A stretch of DNA of 19,221 bases, from NCBI GenBank assembly GCA_964386535.1, contig CAYLRY010000052.1, positions 1 through 19,221 on the forward strand, read 5' to 3'. Numbering within the stretch: position 1 is the stretch's first letter; each line of letters starts with the position of its first letter. The notes beneath the pieces were generated by a model. It was given only the letters and a program-made list of their open reading frames with translations, had not been told where the DNA came from and did not search any database. A program made the position numbers and the translations under genes. The stretch comes from CAYLRY01 sp964386535. Its GTDB lineage: Bacteria > Chloroflexota > Dehalococcoidia > Dehalococcoidales > UBA3254. Below are positions 1 through 6,257 of the stretch, piece after piece.

Positions 1-2
1 CT

Positions 3-284
3 GAAATCGAGCGAAATCTTATCAGTCAGAGAACCAAAGAGGCACTTGCTCGCAAACGTGTCGAAGGTGTTATACTTGGCCGACCAAAAGGTAGTAAATC
101 GAGTAAGGTCAAGCTGTCCGGTCAAGAGAATGTTATACAGGTTCTCTTAAAGCAACAAGTATCGAAATGTGAGATTGGGAGAATCTTTGGCGTAAATAGG
201 ATGACTGTGAGCGCTTTCATTAAGAATCAAGGTTTATTGTCTGGGACAGGACCATTTACATCGGCGACATTAACCGGCATCTAG
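3..284 (+). CDS. Serine recombinase (resolvase/invertase), C-terminal part, cut by the window edge
   Basis: An open frame runs in from the left edge without a start and ends at TAG 282-284, giving about 93 residues. It begins with a stretch like the end of the resolvase catalytic domain and long E helix (ERNLISQRTKEALARKR), followed by a G-R-P-K-G linker typical of the family. Then comes a helix-turn-helix of the Hin/gamma-delta type (KCEIGRIFGVNRMTVSAFIK). Known members cut and rejoin DNA through a catalytic serine, which lies outside this window. The last 15 or so residues, after KNQGLL, do not look like the family and may be read-through into neighbouring DNA, because a second coding-like frame overlaps them. 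It is the first of several mobile-element traces at this end of the window. Confidence 0.8.
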   Translation, partial: EIERNLISQRTKEALARKRVEGVILGRPKGSKSSKVKLSGQENVIQVLLKQQVSKCEIGRIFGVNRMTVSAFIKNQGLLSGTGPFTSATLTGI

Positions 285-358
285 GACGTGTTCGCCGGAC
301 GGGTGATTCTGATATTCCTGAGGTATTCCGCCAGGCGTTTGACTCAGAAGGGGAATAG
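224..358 (+). pseudogene. Possible 3' end of an unknown gene, overlapping the recombinase end
   Basis: In a different frame from the recombinase, an open stretch after TAA 221-223 runs to TAG 356-358. Its second half reads like a real charged protein tail (IYIGDINRHLGRVRRTGDSD, then IPEVFRQAFDSEGE). There is no start codon with a ribosome binding site. I infer the 3' end of a host or phage gene into which the recombinase-bearing element was placed, but a chance frame cannot be excluded. I do not recognise the family. Confidence 0.3.
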
Positions 359-395
359 CCTGTACTAGACTACTCTCTTGGAAAATTGGCAACAA

Positions 396-420
396 AAAAG
401 CCCGGGATAATCCCGGGCTT
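396..420 (-). terminator. Rho-independent terminator of the sigma-like gene
   Basis: The arms AAGCCCGGGAT and ATCCCGGGCTT are perfectly complementary across a one-base centre, so the hairpin probably opens to a 5-base loop. On the minus strand the stem is followed directly by a T-run (TTTTTTG). It lies about 25 bases past the last in-frame stop of the helix-turn-helix gene (445), so it fits as that gene's 3' end. On the plus strand a shorter T-run follows, so it may work both ways. Confidence 0.8.
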
Positions 421-444
421 CCTGTTTTTCTATTGGCTCTGGGG

Positions 445-1062
445 CTATGCCAGCGCCATCTTCCTCAGATACTTGGTGATGGTAGTTGAGCTTCTGCCGA
501 GCATCTTGGCTATCTTCCGCCTGGATAAACCCTGTTCCCATAAGCGTCTTATCCGCTCCGCCTCAGCATCACCAACGTGGTAGTTGTAATCTTCCAGAAG
601 TTTGGCTCTCTACCTTGATAGATAGGACTTATCAGCCACATTTAGCCTCTAGCCGTTGACCAACTTATCTCCTACCTCAATAAGTCGGGTAGGCAGGGAT
701 TTGAGAACGCCTTTAGTATCCAGCTCCGCATCCGTATCATGGACGGCATAGATGTATCCCCAGTTTTCCGATACCATCTCGCCCTTATCGCCGGTGTAGA
801 TACGGGCATACCTTCTCTTTTCCCTATCCTTCCGCTTCCAGTAATCGGCTATCTCCCCACGAGCACAGTTCCAGAGCAGGGCGGTTAAATCCCCAGTATC
901 ATCATGCCTGTCGGATACTTGTTTCAGCTTCAGGATGATGTCCATTTCAATGTCATCCCTGTCTTGAGGCAGAACCTTGGGTCTCAGGCGGTAGGCTATC
1001 TCGGCAAAGGCTCTATATCCATCAAGCTGGTCTCGGCGGTCATAGAGCCACGAATGAGACAT
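445..1062 (-). pseudogene. Sigma-70-like (phage or mobile-element type) regulator with two in-frame TAG codons
   Basis: ATG at 1062-1060 is preceded by a purine-rich site (GGGAAGGGGGG). An upstream in-frame ATG at 1095 lies in a terminator and is less likely. The first 137 codons include a sigma region-2-like segment (a DDIEMDIILKLKQV helix, then LLWNCARGEIADYWKRKDRE). The frame reaches TAG at 651-649, stays open for 12 codons, meets TAG at 612-610, then continues as a clear helix-turn-helix (RIRRLWEQGLSRRKIAKMLG, then RSSTTITKYLRKM) to TAG 447-445. The downstream part has no ATG, GTG or TTG start before the helix-turn-helix, and a strong terminator follows it. All this indicates one ancestral gene of about 205 codons. 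TAG ends other genes here (for example 6258), so two nonsense mutations are the simplest reading. Amber read-through is the alternative. Confidence 0.6.
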
Positions 1063-1083
1063 ATTCCCCCCTTCCCAGGGCAC

Positions 1084-1126
1084 AAAAAAACGCACAAAAA
1101 GGGGCTGTTACACCCCTTCGTGTGCG
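1084..1126 (-). terminator. Terminator between the IstA fusion and the sigma-like gene
   Basis: The stem CGCACA/TGTGCG (1091-1096, 1121-1126) continues after a small bulge into AAGGGG/CCCCTT (1099-1104, 1113-1118), with an 8-base loop. On the minus strand a run of seven T follows (1090-1084). The plus strand also has TTTTT after TCTG, so it may be bidirectional. It sits 34 bases past the stop of the transposase-fusion frame. Confidence 0.75.
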
Positions 1127-1159
1127 TCTGTTTTTCTGAGTTCAAGCGTTCAATTCGGG

Positions 1160-2104
1160 TTATACGGCGACTGGTTCCCTTGTCTTGCTTCGCTTCCGTT
1201 TCGGCTTGTCAACCTTGATATTGGCAATAGCTTCGGCTTCAGCTACGGCTTGGGCTTTTTCGGCTTCCTCACTGGCTATCGCTTCGGCTGGCTCGGTAGG
1301 CGTTGCCGTCTCGGTTTGCTCGGTAGGCTTCGCTTTGGCTTCCGCCTTTTCCTTTGCCTCTCTATCCCGCTTCATTTGCTCGTTGCTCTCACTTGTGAGC
1401 ATTGGCATCACCACCAGTTGATAGCCGTTGGTGGTAAAGAGCATCGGCGAGTAGGCATTGGTCAGCTCCCGTCCGCCTTCTTTCATCACCTTGCTAACGA
1501 TGGTGCGGGTGTTATCAAACCAGATCTGCTGCGGCACTCCTCCTATGTGCTCAAAGATGGAGATCAAGCCTTCAAACAGGCATTCTTGATTCTCACCCTT
1601 AAATAACTGCAGATAGCCATGATTGCTGTGAGGAAAAGAGAGATTCAAATACTTCCCGATATAGTGCTGCCCGTTCTCATAGAATTCAGCCTCGCCGAAA
1701 TCTCCCTGCGCTTCCCCGGGAGAATGCTCCAGGGGTAGATACCCCGCAGGCCTTTGGTAAATCTCCTGTTTGCGCATAGCCACATACCCGGCTACTGTCC
1801 GATATGAGCAGTCGAACTCATCCGGGTGTTGGCCAGCCAGACGTTTATCAACCAGTTTGGCTGTATGCCTTTGCTTGTGTTTGAACTTTTTATCCTCTAT
1901 CAGCCAGCTATCGATTTCTGCTTTGTATGGCTCCAGCTTGGGAAAATCGGCCTCATGTACAACGTTTTTCCCTGTCATATTCCAGTCTTCTTTTCCCAAA
2001 TACATCCTGATAGTCTTGCGGTCCTTCCCAGTCTGGCGAGCTATTTGTGTGATATTGTGACCCTTTTCAAAATAGAGCTTTCTGATATCATGCACTTCAG
2101 TCAT
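1160..2104 (-). pseudogene. istA: Truncated IS21-family transposase (IstA) fused to an unrelated tail
   Basis: The likely start is ATG 2104, with GGAGG nine bases upstream; an in-frame TTG at 2149 is possible but less fitting. The product is 314 aa. Residues 1-60 hold the IstA helix-turn-helix (ITQIARQTGKDRKTIRMYLG). Next come the DDE-domain blocks with the first Asp near residue 135 (GEAQGDFGEAEFY) and the second near 197 (QQIWFDNTRT). Similarity to IstA stops near residue 215. The third catalytic acid and the C-terminal part of a normal 400-500 aa IstA are absent, as is istB. The last 80 or so residues are low-complexity (Ala/Glu/Lys/Thr/Pro) and end in a basic tail (KPKRKRSKTREPVAV). I infer deletion or insertion that joined the 5' half of istA to the 3' end of another, probably phage, gene. 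It should be inactive as a transposase. Confidence 0.75.
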
Positions 2105-2191
2105 TGTCAGCAACCTCCGTCTTTCCTCCTTGTAACTCTGTTCATTCAATTACAAGGATATTATTTTATTCCCGGCGCCTCCAATAACCTT

Positions 2192-2263
2192 TTGCATTAG
2201 TGGGGAATTTCCGTTGCAATAGTGGGGAATTTTATTTGCAACTTCGTCCTATTTTATTTTGCA
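2192..2263. repeat. IS21-type multiple terminal repeats, 22-bp period
   Basis: The unit TTGCAWTAGTGGGGAATTT occurs at 2192-2210 and 2214-2232. The core TTGCA recurs at 2192, 2214, 2236 and 2259, a spacing of 22, 22 and 23 bases, about two helical turns. IS21-family ends are known to carry several tandem repeats bound by IstA. This array lies about 90 bases upstream of the truncated istA start, where the left end of the element should be. The outer border cannot be fixed because no partner end or target duplication is visible. Confidence 0.6.
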
Positions 2264-2270
2264 TAAAACA
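2236..2270. repeat. 35-bp direct repeat, copy 1 (IS-end-like)
   Basis: This segment shares 30 of 35 bases with 3101-3135 in the same orientation. It overlaps the last terminal-repeat unit of the IS21-type array and directly precedes the Ntn-hydrolase pseudogene. The shared core is TTCGTCCTATTNTATTTTGC. Confidence 0.6.
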
Positions 2271-3017
2271 CTTTCAGACAACTTCTTCGTCACTGAAAGG
2301 TTCAAACAATATGAAGCTGACATAGGAGCTGGTTATGCCAGAGCCAAGAGAGTATGGCAACTGCTAATTGACCGGCAATATGACTCTATTGTTACGCCGT
2401 GCATGGGCATCACACTGTCCTACTTCATGAGCATCTGGAGAGACCATGGGAACATTTCTCCTGAAGAACAGAGAACAAGTTTTTATGGGCCAGAGTAGAG
2501 GGGCGTACTTACCGTGTGCTGTCACGGGACAGGAGTTCGTACTATAGAGGCCATAATATCCCTATCCATTGCACAACACACCAGTTTGCTTAGCTGTATG
2601 TAGGAGACACTAGGGCAGCCGTGCATAACTCCATTTCTGCCCTTTTATATAGGGATTAATGAAGTGCCTGATATTGTGAGCACAAGGGCCAATCCTGTGG
2701 CACGAGTATACGAAGACTTGCGAATGGCTCTGGAATAATGCCCCGAATACAGGGATGAACTCATACATTATTGTACAGCCTTCGACCTCCAAACTATTGA
2801 CCAGGCCGAAATATTAGAGGCTAAAGTAAGCAAGCTAGCTGATGATGGAAGAGAGACTGAAGCTAGGGGACTATTAACAGAATTTGTTGCCAAGAAATGT
2901 GATGAAGTCATGTCAGTTGGTTCTCAATGGTTAGAGTTTCTCAAGAACCTCCCCCTTGCTCCTAAGGTGGATCCAAATGATCATATAGTTCCGAACTATT
3001 TGATGCCAAAGAGATAA
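2259..3017 (+). pseudogene. Ntn-hydrolase-like peptidase (C69/C45-type) pseudogene with three internal stops
   Basis: One reading frame is coding-like from about 2259 to TAA 3015-3017 (about 252 codons). It is broken by TAG 2496, TAG 2601 and TAA 2736. Segments in order are ERFKQYEADIGAGYARAKRV, ITLSYFMSIWRDHGNISPEE, RGVLTVCCHGTGVRTIEAII, TLGQPCITPFLPFYIGINEV, NPVARVYEDLRMALE, and a C-terminal helix-rich part ending NYLMPKR. The order 'helix, RDHG, xxCxHG, G-x-PCxxxFxPFY' recalls secernin/dipeptidase C69 or related C45-type hydrolases. I recognise this from general family layout only. The N-terminal nucleophile region is missing: the frame emerges from the IS-end repeat at 2236-2270. It was probably truncated by the insertion and then eroded. 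Confidence 0.5.
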
Positions 3018-3100
3018 TCACAGCCGGACTGCGTGTTTTTTCAATCAAGAATTCCCCAATTTAGAAAAATAATTTTCTTAACATCGGTGGAAAATTTTAT

Positions 3101-3135
3101 TTTCAAATTCGTCCTATTATATTTTGCGTCAAACA
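3101..3135. repeat. 35-bp direct repeat, copy 2 (decayed IS-end-like)
   Basis: It matches copy 1 at 2236-2270 in 30 of 35 positions, and similarity continues more weakly upstream (GGTGGAAAATTTTATTTTCAA against the GTGGGGAATTTTATTTGCAA region). A short inverted trace (GAATTCCCCAA, 3048-3058) resembles the opposite strand of the GGGGAATT unit. I infer the remains of a second, older IS end. Downstream, 3128-3260 is an open but unrecognised stretch (KQARESGYVVEIKFGHFSKR). Confidence 0.5.
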
Positions 3136-3238
3136 AGCCCGGGAATCCGGTTATGTTGTCGAGATTAAATTTGGCCATTTCTCAAAACGCCGTGGGCGTT
3201 ACTGCACGATGATTGGACTGAAACTATATTGCATTATA

Positions 3239-3274
3239 CGGCTAATCAGGAGCAGGCCTGCTCCTGATTAGCCG
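3239..3274. repeat. Perfect 36-bp palindrome
   Basis: CGGCTAATCAGGAGCAGG is followed at once by its exact reverse complement, giving 18-bp arms with no spacer. It lies 60 bases past the stop of the ferredoxin gene on the minus strand. There is no T-run on either side, so it is not a classic terminator. It could stop or stabilise the ferredoxin transcript, or be the trace of an element end or a resolved junction. Confidence 0.85.
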
Positions 3275-3333
3275 TGAACCTTGAAAAGACACTGGCCCGT
3301 ATTACCCGGGCTTTCCTGTCTATATGAAAGTAT

Positions 3334-3633
3334 TTACTGGAGGTCCCGTAGTATTTTCCCCGTAGACTTATCTTTCCAGTAAGCCCGCTGCTGTAATGGC
3401 CAATTAAAGGTAATGGCGCCAGTTGGGCAGTCATTAACACAACAGCCGCAGTACCAGCATTCATCCGGATGCAGAATGACCGGGGGCTGGCCTTTTTCAG
3501 GGTTGGGAATCATGACATCTATCTCGCAGACCTGCACGCAGGTGTTACAGCCGGTACATAGATCGGGATTGTAAATTATCGGGTTAGCGGGGCTGATAAT
3601 ATTGGGTAAAGCATAAACCTCTTTTTGAGGCAT
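3334..3633 (-). CDS. AprB-like dicluster ferredoxin subunit, short form
   Basis: A 99-residue protein starting at ATG with AAGGAGG eight bases upstream. It carries two [4Fe-4S] motifs: Cys26-29-32-36 (CTGCNTCVQVC) and Cys59-62-65-69 followed by Pro (CWYCGCCVNDCP). The stop of the flavoprotein gene is 11 bases upstream, so the two are clearly co-transcribed, in the order A then B. The layout is like the beta subunit of adenylylsulfate reductase, which passes electrons to the FAD of AprA. AprB is usually about 145-150 aa, with a C-terminal tail that wraps the alpha subunit; this one lacks that tail. No sulfate-reduction genes (sat, qmo, dsr) are present, so I infer an electron-transfer subunit for a different flavoenzyme reaction. 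It is cytoplasmic, with no signal peptide. Confidence 0.85.
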   Translation of the reverse strand: MPQKEVYALPNIISPANPIIYNPDLCTGCNTCVQVCEIDVMIPNPEKGQPPVILHPDECWYCGCCVNDCPTGAITFNWPLQQRAYWKDKSTGKILRDLQ

Positions 3634-3644
3634 AACTATCCTCC

Positions 3645-5576
3645 TTATTTTTTCTGATAGACTCCTGAATAATCCCTGTTATGGGCTTCATAGTTAGCTT
3701 TCATATCACCATAGTATTTGATAGGCAGCGAACCGGCTTTGACCTGGTTATTCTCCAGCTTGACAGTAACGAACTTGTTCCATGCTGGAGGATCGATTTC
3801 AGGGTAATCGACCCTGAAGAAGTTCAACACTCGACTGCTGGCTTGCCGCGCCAGGGCGGCATGAAAAATAATCTGTGCATGGGTCAGCAGGCTCAGGTCC
3901 TCGATACTGCGCATAAGTTTGTGAGGATCGAGGGCGTACAATCTGGATACAAACACTTCTTCAATTTCTTTCAGCGAATCCAACCCAATGTTCAACAGCA
4001 ATGTAGTTTTATATTCAGCTCCGAAGAATTGCATGCAGCGGGCAATTCCGGCATGCAATTCTTTCCAATCGATTCCGTTGTTACGCTTGATGGGGGCGTA
4101 GATACGGGATTTTTCCAAAGCCACCTGATCAGGAGAAACAGAAGCCTGGCTGGTCCCGGCAGCATAGGCGGCGGCTTTTCGGCCAGCATACCGTCCAGTC
4201 GAGGCAGCCCAACTATGATCCCCGGGGGCGAACATTGATTGCCCGGCGATGTAAAGACCATCAAGGCTTGATTTCAGATCCCAATCAGTGACAGGGCCAC
4301 CGCGGCCCGCGTTCAGCCAGTGTGAAGGACTGGTACCTTCAATAAAGTTGTAGTTCATCAATAGATGTTTTGCCGGGTTAAAGCCAGCTTTTTCATAAGA
4401 ACGGGTGATGTTCCTGGTGGTAGATTCTTCTCCAAGCATCAGCTCCCAGGTAACACGGCGTTCGATATCTGACATGGCAGGAAAATCGCCGAAGAAGGGC
4501 AGGGCATAGGTGCCATCCTGAATACCCTGAATTATTTTTTGCCGATTTTCCGGAGAAGGTCCCATAGCGCCACCATCCGGCCATCCCTGCAATGGCCAGG
4601 GAAGCTTTTTGCCGTTAGCGTCGACCTGCTGGATGTTTTCATAACTGGCATCTGAGGCGCCGCCGTACCAGGTATGTTTGAGCCCGCTGCCAATCCCGTG
4701 TGGCGTGGTTACTTCCATTAAAGTAAGCTCAGCTCCAGCCCTCCAGGCCATGGTCACTCCGTCTCCGGTTAATGACCGGGAGCCGGGAAAAGTATTGTAA
4801 CCAGCCAGTTCGGTATTCAGCCAACCGAGTGAATTGCTGCTGGCGGTAGAGATAACTGTGGCTTTCGATTTGAAAATCATGAACTCACCAGTTCGGTTGT
4901 TAAAGCCGACGGCCCCGACTACTCTGGCACCCTGGAGGCCTTTTTCAGACAACAGGCTGGTAACCATCACGCGATCAAAGATTTTTACTCCCAGCCTCTG
5001 GCATTCTTTCTTTAATGCGGGTTTGAAGGTGGTTCCCCAAACACGGATGGTAACTTCAGTAGCATGGTTAGGGCTCATACGGGGAGAAAACATCAATTTG
5101 TCATCATAGCGGCCCTCGGCTCCCAGATATTCGTCGTTAGTATCACGGATCTTGCCGCCCATTTGCTCCATTTCAAGTAAGGTGTCCCAGTCCTCCCGGC
5201 ATTGAATTTGGGTGCCGATGCCGTTGGCATAGACCAGTGGAAGTGGTCCTTTCGGCGGTTGACCGGCATGCATTGGACTCTCAACAAGTAGCTTAGCCCA
5301 ATCATCGGGGTTAACCTTGGAATGCGGATTGGCCGGCGTGACACACCAATGGTCGCAGCCAGGTCCTCCCTGGCCGCTCCTGACGGTATCCCCTTTTTCC
5401 ACCAGCGCTACTTTAACTCCGGTCCTGGCGGCGCTAATAGCCGCCCAACACCCGGCGATGCCCCCGCCGATAATCAGAACATCCGTTTCTATTTCCTGTT
5501 CCTTATCATAACGGATGGGGTAGGGCCATGGCGTCGGCCTGCCGTATTTTTCCAATAAATCCTGCCATCTGGTCAT
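3645..5576 (-). CDS. AprA/fumarate-reductase-type FAD-dependent oxidoreductase
   Basis: A 643-residue cytoplasmic flavoprotein with a good site (AAAGGAGGAG) before ATG. The N-terminal Rossmann motif GGGIAG is at residues 37-42, with the ribose-binding Glu at 60 (VALVEKG). RSGQGGPG follows at 66-73, in the position of the FAD-contact loop of the AprA/SdhA superfamily. A GDG is at 271-273. The C-terminal FAD loop (LYIAGQSMFAPGDHSWAAST) is at 441-460, followed by GRYAGRKAAAYA. Length and order fit AprA better than SdhA/FrdA. Its partner is the ferredoxin gene 11 bases downstream. Members of this superfamily reduce or oxidise C=C bonds or act on APS. Without sat/qmo/dsr neighbours, and with an enolase-type enzyme and acyl-CoA genes nearby, I infer an organic substrate such as an enoate or enoyl compound. 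APS reductase remains possible until its active-site residues are aligned. Confidence 0.8.
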   Translation of the reverse strand: MTRWQDLLEKYGRPTPWPYPIRYDKEQEIETDVLIIGGGIAGCWAAISAARTGVKVALVEKGDTVRSGQGGPGCDHWCVTPANPHSKVNPDDWAKLLVESPMHAGQPPKGPLPLVYANGIGTQIQCREDWDTLLEMEQMGGKIRDTNDEYLGAEGRYDDKLMFSPRMSPNHATEVTIRVWGTTFKPALKKECQRLGVKIFDRVMVTSLLSEKGLQGARVVGAVGFNNRTGEFMIFKSKATVISTASSNSLGWLNTELAGYNTFPGSRSLTGDGVTMAWRAGAELTLMEVTTPHGIGSGLKHTWYGGASDASYENIQQVDANGKKLPWPLQGWPDGGAMGPSPENRQKIIQGIQDGTYALPFFGDFPAMSDIERRVTWELMLGEESTTRNITRSYEKAGFNPAKHLLMNYNFIEGTSPSHWLNAGRGGPVTDWDLKSSLDGLYIAGQSMFAPGDHSWAASTGRYAGRKAAAYAAGTSQASVSPDQVALEKSRIYAPIKRNNGIDWKELHAGIARCMQFFGAEYKTTLLLNIGLDSLKEIEEVFVSRLYALDPHKLMRSIEDLSLLTHAQIIFHAALARQASSRVLNFFRVDYPEIDPPAWNKFVTVKLENNQVKAGSLPIKYYGDMKANYEAHNRDYSGVYQKK

Positions 5577-5720
5577 TTTTCTCCTCCTTTGGGTTGATTT
5601 AAAATACTAAGGTTGTATCATTTTTTCTTATTTATCATAGTAAAATTATTTATGGGTTCTAGTAAGAAAAATTTGAAAAATCATCTCGATTGAATTTGAT
5701 TATAATCTCTTTCTTGTTGC

Positions 5721-6080
5721 TTGATCAATGCCTTAATTAATTTATTCCAGTTCAGTATAGGACTGCCAGTAATAGAAAAACTTGGCAATCACCATGCTGT
5801 TACAGAGTTAAACCAGAAAACTAAGTACCAGAAAACCAACCTATGGAGACCATTCTATTGCGATATAAAGGCTCTAATGACCTGGAAATCAGACAATTGG
5901 CCCCATGATAAAGCCGGCGTATATACTGAATGCCATAATGCCCTGCTGCGAGCTATCCATTACGGTATTGGCGGAAAAGAGTTAGCTGAGTCTATACTGT
6001 ATATACAAGTCGAACCGTTTCCTGCTGGTGAAAAACCGCAGAATTATGTTCCCCTGTTACAAACGGAGCGTTATATTTAA
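5721..6080 (+). CDS. Unrecognised 119-codon frame, possibly a remnant
   Basis: A frame opens at TTG 5721 without a convincing ribosome binding site and ends at TAA 6078-6080. The second half reads more like protein (TWKSDNWPHDKAGVYTECHN, then ALLRAIHYGIGGKELAESIL) than the first. No family is recognised; no membrane segment or metal motif is seen. It lies alone between two minus-strand genes, the flavoprotein and the enolase-type enzyme. It may be a small unknown gene, a fragment, or chance. The remaining bases of this gap (5577-5720 and 6081-6170) show nothing else I can support. Confidence 0.25.
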   Translation: MINALINLFQFSIGLPVIEKLGNHHAVTELNQKTKYQKTNLWRPFYCDIKALMTWKSDNWPHDKAGVYTECHNALLRAIHYGIGGKELAESILYIQVEPFPAGEKPQNYVPLLQTERYI

Positions 6081-6172
6081 TGGTATTATTTAATAATATT
6101 TGACTCAGAGACATAGATAGACAAGTGCAAGTATTTAGACTCATTTATCTTTACTCGATGGTAAATTTAAAA

Positions 6173-6201
6173 AAGGGCAGAGTCTTGTAGAATCTGCCCT
6201 T
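6173..6201 (-). terminator. Terminator of the enolase-superfamily gene
   Basis: Arms AAGGGCAGA (6173-6181) and TCTGCCCTT (6193-6201) with an 11-base loop. On the minus strand the stem runs into TTTTTT. It lies about 57 bases after the TAG stop of the enolase-superfamily gene and marks that gene as a separate transcription unit from the flavoprotein pair. Confidence 0.8.
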
Positions 6202-6257
6202 CGAGTTCTTAAAATCTGATACAAACAACCTTAACCTGATTGATAGTGTTTAAGTTT

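Noticed and set aside
386..583. Plus-strand frame of 65 codons over the terminator
   Set aside because: It reads through the terminator stem and runs antisense to the clear helix-turn-helix coding sequence. It has no ribosome binding site.
445..1062. Genome-wide reassignment of TAG to an amino acid
   Set aside because: TAG ends the enolase-superfamily gene (6258) and the recombinase frame, and the neighbouring peptidase pseudogene is broken by TAA as well as TAG. Local decay explains the data better.
3136..3313. AAGCCCGGG at 3136 and CCCGGGCTT at 3305 as the arms of a large inverted repeat related to the 396-420 terminator
   Set aside because: Only about 10 bases match, and the flanks differ. 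The likeness may reflect shared terminator-like sequence, but it is too short to support.
3992..4264. Other-frame open stretches inside the flavoprotein, dehydrogenase and transferase genes
   Set aside because: They have no ribosome binding sites or family motifs and lie wholly inside strongly supported genes.
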